64,000 bases of DNA, from NCBI GenBank assembly GCA_048267165.1, contig JBLWYD010000007.1:45540-109539 (forward strand), read 5' to 3'. How positions within the stretch are numbered: position 1 is the stretch's first letter; every line of letters begins with the position of its first letter. The position numbers were made by a program, and so were the translations under genes. Source of the DNA: PGYR01 sp048267165. GTDB taxonomy: Bacteria > Bacteroidota > Ignavibacteria > Kapaibacteriales > UBA2268. Below, one piece after another: positions 61,252 through 64,000 of this stretch. The notes beneath the pieces are model-generated. The model was not told where the DNA came from. It was given only the letters and a program-made list of their open reading frames with translations, and did not search any database.

Positions 61252-62493
61252 ATGCCTTTATTCCCCCAAGATCAGATTGTCTTCGGTATTCTAGCACTCA
61301 CATTAGGATTCGTATTCTACTCTTCCAACTCAGAAAACAAATTCTTCAAGAAGTTCTATGCTATTATTCCTGCATTGCTAATGTGCTACCTTATACCCTC
61401 ACTTTTCAATACTTTTGGGGTGATTGCCGATAGCTCATCTGGTCTATACTCAATGGCTAAAGACTACTTACTACCAACTAGTTTGGTATTACTTACGCTT
61501 AGCATCGATTTCAAAGGAATATTAAAACTCGGCAATAAAGCATTAATAATGTTTTTCACCGCCACAGCAGGTATTGTAATCGGTGGTCCCGTAGCCGTGC
61601 TAATTATGTCATTCATTTCACCCGATGTAGTAGGCGGAGCTGGCAACGACGCTGTTTGGAGAGGACTAGCTACCCTAGCTGGTAGTTGGATAGGTGGCGG
61701 AGCTAACCAAGCCGCAATGCTAGAAATGTATGAGTACAATCAATCATTCTACGCAGGTATGGTAGCAGTTGATATAATAGTAGCGAATATATGGATGGCG
61801 TTTTTGCTATGGGGAGCAGGCAGAAGCGAGGCAATGGATAAGTGGCTAAAAGCAGATTCATCTGCCATTGACCGACTAAAAGAGACAATGGAAAACTACC
61901 GACTATCAGTCCAAAAAATGCCTACTCTCTCCGATACTATGGTAATAATAGGAGTTGGGTTTGGGGCAACATCATTTTCGCACTTCGCAGCCAATGTAAT
62001 AACAAATTTCATAGAGACGAGCGGTTCTGTAGCATTACAACAATCAGTACTCAATAGCCATTTCTTTTGGCTAGTGGTAGTGGCTACAACTATTGGTTTA
62101 CTACTCTCATTCACAAAAGCAAGAAACCTAGAGGGAGCTGGTGCGTCGCGTATCGGTAGCGTATTTATCTATATATTAGTAGCTACAATCGGTATGAAAA
62201 TGGACGTAACTCAGACATTCGATAATCCTGGTTTGCTAGCTGTCGGGCTAATATGGATGGGCTTCCACGTGCTATTACTAGTGATTGTCGCCAAAATAAT
62301 AAAGTCACCTTTCTTCTTCCTAGCAGTAGGTAGCAAGGCAAACGTAGGCGGTGCAGCATCGGCACCAGTGGTCGCTTCGGCTTTCCACCCATCGCTTGCA
62401 TCTGTCGGAGTTCTACTAGCTGTGCTTGGCTATGCTCTTGGAACTTATGGGGCAATCCTAGCAGCAGAGATGATGAGAGTATTGGCTCCGTAA
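61252..62493 (+). CDS. DUF819-family membrane protein
   Basis: The 413-residue product has about eleven predicted helices. Family features include PSLFNTFGVIADSSSGLYSM, LLPTSLVLLTLSIDFKGILK, the glycine-rich TLAGSWIGGGANQAAM, VATIGMKMDVTQ and the mirrored AVGSKANVGGAASAPVVASA. The two related GxGGAN/GGAAS loops suggest an inverted-repeat transporter fold, and the family is annotated as a putative transporter with some relation to glutamate/citrate carriers. Substrate is unknown. The start used gives a hydrophobic first helix after PLFPQDQ. A single-gene unit. Confidence 0.88.
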   Translation: MPLFPQDQIVFGILALTLGFVFYSSNSENKFFKKFYAIIPALLMCYLIPSLFNTFGVIADSSSGLYSMAKDYLLPTSLVLLTLSIDFKGILKLGNKALIMFFTATAGIVIGGPVAVLIMSFISPDVVGGAGNDAVWRGLATLAGSWIGGGANQAAMLEMYEYNQSFYAGMVAVDIIVANIWMAFLLWGAGRSEAMDKWLKADSSAIDRLKETMENYRLSVQKMPTLSDTMVIIGVGFGATSFSHFAANVITNFIETSGSVALQQSVLNSHFFWLVVVATTIGLLLSFTKARNLEGAGASRIGSVFIYILVATIGMKMDVTQTFDNPGLLAVGLIWMGFHVLLLVIVAKIIKSPFFFLAVGSKANVGGAASAPVVASAFHPSLASVGVLLAVLGYALGTYGAILAAEMMRVLAP

Positions 62494-62499
62494 AGCCTC

Positions 62500-62540
62500 A
62501 AATCCCCCACTTGTCCCGCTGAAAGCGGGAAACCCCCTTT
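62500..62540 (-). repeat. Family B-like repeat with an inserted hairpin
   Basis: AAATCCCCCA and AACCCCCTTT are the ends of an inverted family B element. Between them lies a hairpin TCCCGCT-gaa-AGCGGGA. It looks like a variant of the 19984 element in which a second hairpin sits between the two arms. It follows the DUF819 stop by 7 bases and may act as a terminator. Confidence 0.65.
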
Positions 62541-62720
62541 GACAATAGTGTTCGATGTGCTATTCAATGAAATTCATCTTTTTAAGAGTCATTACTATTC
62601 TTGTTATATCAATGAGTTATAGTATATTTTAGCTTGCAACTTATTACAACTTAATTCGTTTTATTCTGTAATTATGTTTAGCTTAATGTTTATTATTTCA
62701 TAATTAGATTGGAGTAGAAT

Positions 62721-63938
62721 GTGATACGAATTAGATACAATTTACAAAAAAAGAATGAACCTCAATCATTAATAATGATTTCTATTAATTGGGGTGTACC
62801 TGATAGAATACAAAAGTCTGTGGGATTAACTATTCCAACTAAGAATTGGGATTTTGGTAAAGGTAGAGTCAAAAATCATACTCATTCTGTTAGATACAAT
62901 ATGATATTAAATAAGATTGAAGAAGAATTAAGTAATCTATTTTACGAGCAACTAACACTAGGAGCTTCAATAACAAAGAAACTTCTAAATGATAGGTTCT
63001 TAGAACTTAGAAATAATGGAGTGGATGAAAACAAGAAGAGACTTAAACTAATAGATATATTTAAGAAGTTCGAGTTAGAGTATCGTGTTAACGGAATTAG
63101 ACCAGTAAAAAAAACAGTAGAAAAGTATCATACAGCAATCAGCAAATTAATAGCGTTTGAAAAACAAAAAGGAACACAGTTAAATTTTCAAGATATAAAT
63201 GAAGATTTCTACAATTCTTTTTATGATTTTCTAATTGAGAAGGGTAATAATAACAATACTATTGGAACTGATATAAGAGTTCTTAAAACCTTTATGAAAT
63301 GGTCTAAGGAAAGAAAGTATCATAACTCAACCGAATACGAAAAATTTAAAGTTGTTAATGGAGTAACAAAGAATAGAACTGTACTTACTAAAGAAGAACT
63401 ACATAAAATAGAAAGTTATGAGCCTATCACAGATGAAGAAGAGTTCGGGAAATTATTCATACTAACTAATTGTTCTATTGGGCTACGTGCGAATGATTTA
63501 TTAGGAGTTATTAAAGATTATAATATTGAACTGGGTGTTCAAGCACTTATTCAGAAGAAAACACAGAATAGACAACTAATTGATTTAGATAAGAACATAC
63601 TAGATAGAATCAATAGGATGAAAGAGCTATATAAATCACATTATACTCTTGCTAGAGTCAACAAGCACATGAAAAAGATAGCAAAAAATCTAGGAATGAA
63701 TAGAGAAGAGAACATTCCTAATCAGATTGGAAATACAACTACATATACAACCGTTAAAAGATATGAATTAATTACTTCCCATGTTTGTAGAAGAACCTTC
63801 GTTACCTTATCATTAATGAAAGGAGAGCCGATTGCTAAGATAATGAAGTTTACTGGTCATAAAACTCTTACTTCATTTCAACTTTACTTAAATTCTATTG
63901 ATTACGTAGATAACAAGCCTATTAGAGATTTGTGGTAA
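62721..63938 (+). CDS. Tyrosine site-specific recombinase (integrase)
   Basis: The 405-residue product has an N-terminal arm-binding domain (residues 1-100), a SAM-like core-binding domain (about 107-215, TVEKYHTAISKLIAFEKQKG, INEDFYNSFYDFLIEKGNNN) of the type common in Bacteroidota transposon integrases, and a catalytic domain. Visible catalytic residues are Arg in CSIGLRANDLLGV, HxxR in SHVCRRTF, His in FTGHKTL and the probable nucleophile Tyr in QLYLNSIDYVDN. The start is GTG at 62721 with GGAG at 62711-62714. It strand-exchanges circular intermediates into an att site. It sits at the window edge, so the element it mobilises would lie to the right. Confidence 0.92.
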   Translation: MIRIRYNLQKKNEPQSLIMISINWGVPDRIQKSVGLTIPTKNWDFGKGRVKNHTHSVRYNMILNKIEEELSNLFYEQLTLGASITKKLLNDRFLELRNNGVDENKKRLKLIDIFKKFELEYRVNGIRPVKKTVEKYHTAISKLIAFEKQKGTQLNFQDINEDFYNSFYDFLIEKGNNNNTIGTDIRVLKTFMKWSKERKYHNSTEYEKFKVVNGVTKNRTVLTKEELHKIESYEPITDEEEFGKLFILTNCSIGLRANDLLGVIKDYNIELGVQALIQKKTQNRQLIDLDKNILDRINRMKELYKSHYTLARVNKHMKKIAKNLGMNREENIPNQIGNTTTYTTVKRYELITSHVCRRTFVTLSLMKGEPIAKIMKFTGHKTLTSFQLYLNSIDYVDNKPIRDLW

Positions 63939-64000
63939 TTTAAATAAACTTAGTTAAATGGATTCAGTAAGATATTGAAAGAAGAATTTCTTTAAAGGAA

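Overview
The window reads as chromosomal DNA of an AT-rich bacterium of the Bacteroidota/Chlorobiota (FCB) group. Four things point there. At least ten predicted proteins end in a type IX secretion (Por) C-terminal sorting domain. atpD and a very short atpC form a pair apart from other ATP synthase genes. A promoter of the form TTTG-N19-TAnnTTTG lies upstream of atpD. Intergenic palindromic repeats are abundant. The density of beta-propeller and choice-of-anchor cargo resembles Kapabacteria/Ignavibacteria-like lineages, but rank below phylum cannot be fixed from this sequence alone.

Layout. 1-7.7 kb: end of a WD40-like type IX cargo gene, tRNA-Ser(GCU), atpDC, guaB, an M24 aminopeptidase with a lysine-rich tail, and a family 4-like glycosyltransferase. 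7.7-9.6 kb: three small exported proteins, two of which share a domain. 9.7-20 kb: a tightly coupled operon with a TetR regulator, two four-helix membrane proteins, a Kelch-like cargo protein, a His-rich lipoprotein and a diheme c-type lipoprotein, followed by a TolC/HlyD/RND efflux system. A perfect 20-bp palindrome precedes the operon, and a 16/20 copy lies at the start of the TolC gene. 20-30 kb: a type IX cargo gene, anmK with an AlkB-like gene, a membrane glycosyltransferase, and the minus-strand operon dnaX-bcp-tatD-Nramp-like, in which the tatD frame runs on into an outer-membrane-type protein with its own signal peptide. 30-37 kb: cargo proteins, including a secreted esterase. 37-42.5 kb: gltX, a lipoprotein, an NtrC-type regulator, a WaaE-like glycosyltransferase and an RhlE-like helicase. 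42.7-46.8 kb: a 1348-residue cargo protein with seven 58-residue repeats. 46.8-51 kb: a DsbA-like protein, small lipoproteins, tryptophan 2,3-dioxygenase and murQ. 51-58 kb: a BtuF-like cytosolic binding protein, a lectin-type cargo protein, an Fe(III)-binding lipoprotein, a BI-1 family protein, an acidic TPR-like protein and a MATE exporter. 58-61 kb: tandem Ycf48/BNR-like cargo paralogs. 61-64 kb: a DUF819 membrane protein and a tyrosine recombinase at the right edge.

How the genes may work together. The 9.7-20 kb cluster looks like one stress or export unit: a ligand-responsive TetR repressor, an envelope heme/metal module and a tripartite pump. anmK and murQ, 27 kb apart, are both steps of anhydro-MurNAc recycling. 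Housekeeping genes alternate with secreted repeat proteins. Between them lie short palindromic repeats of at least three families, most densely at 47.9-48.15 kb. I saw no rRNA, CRISPR array, prophage or complete insertion sequence.
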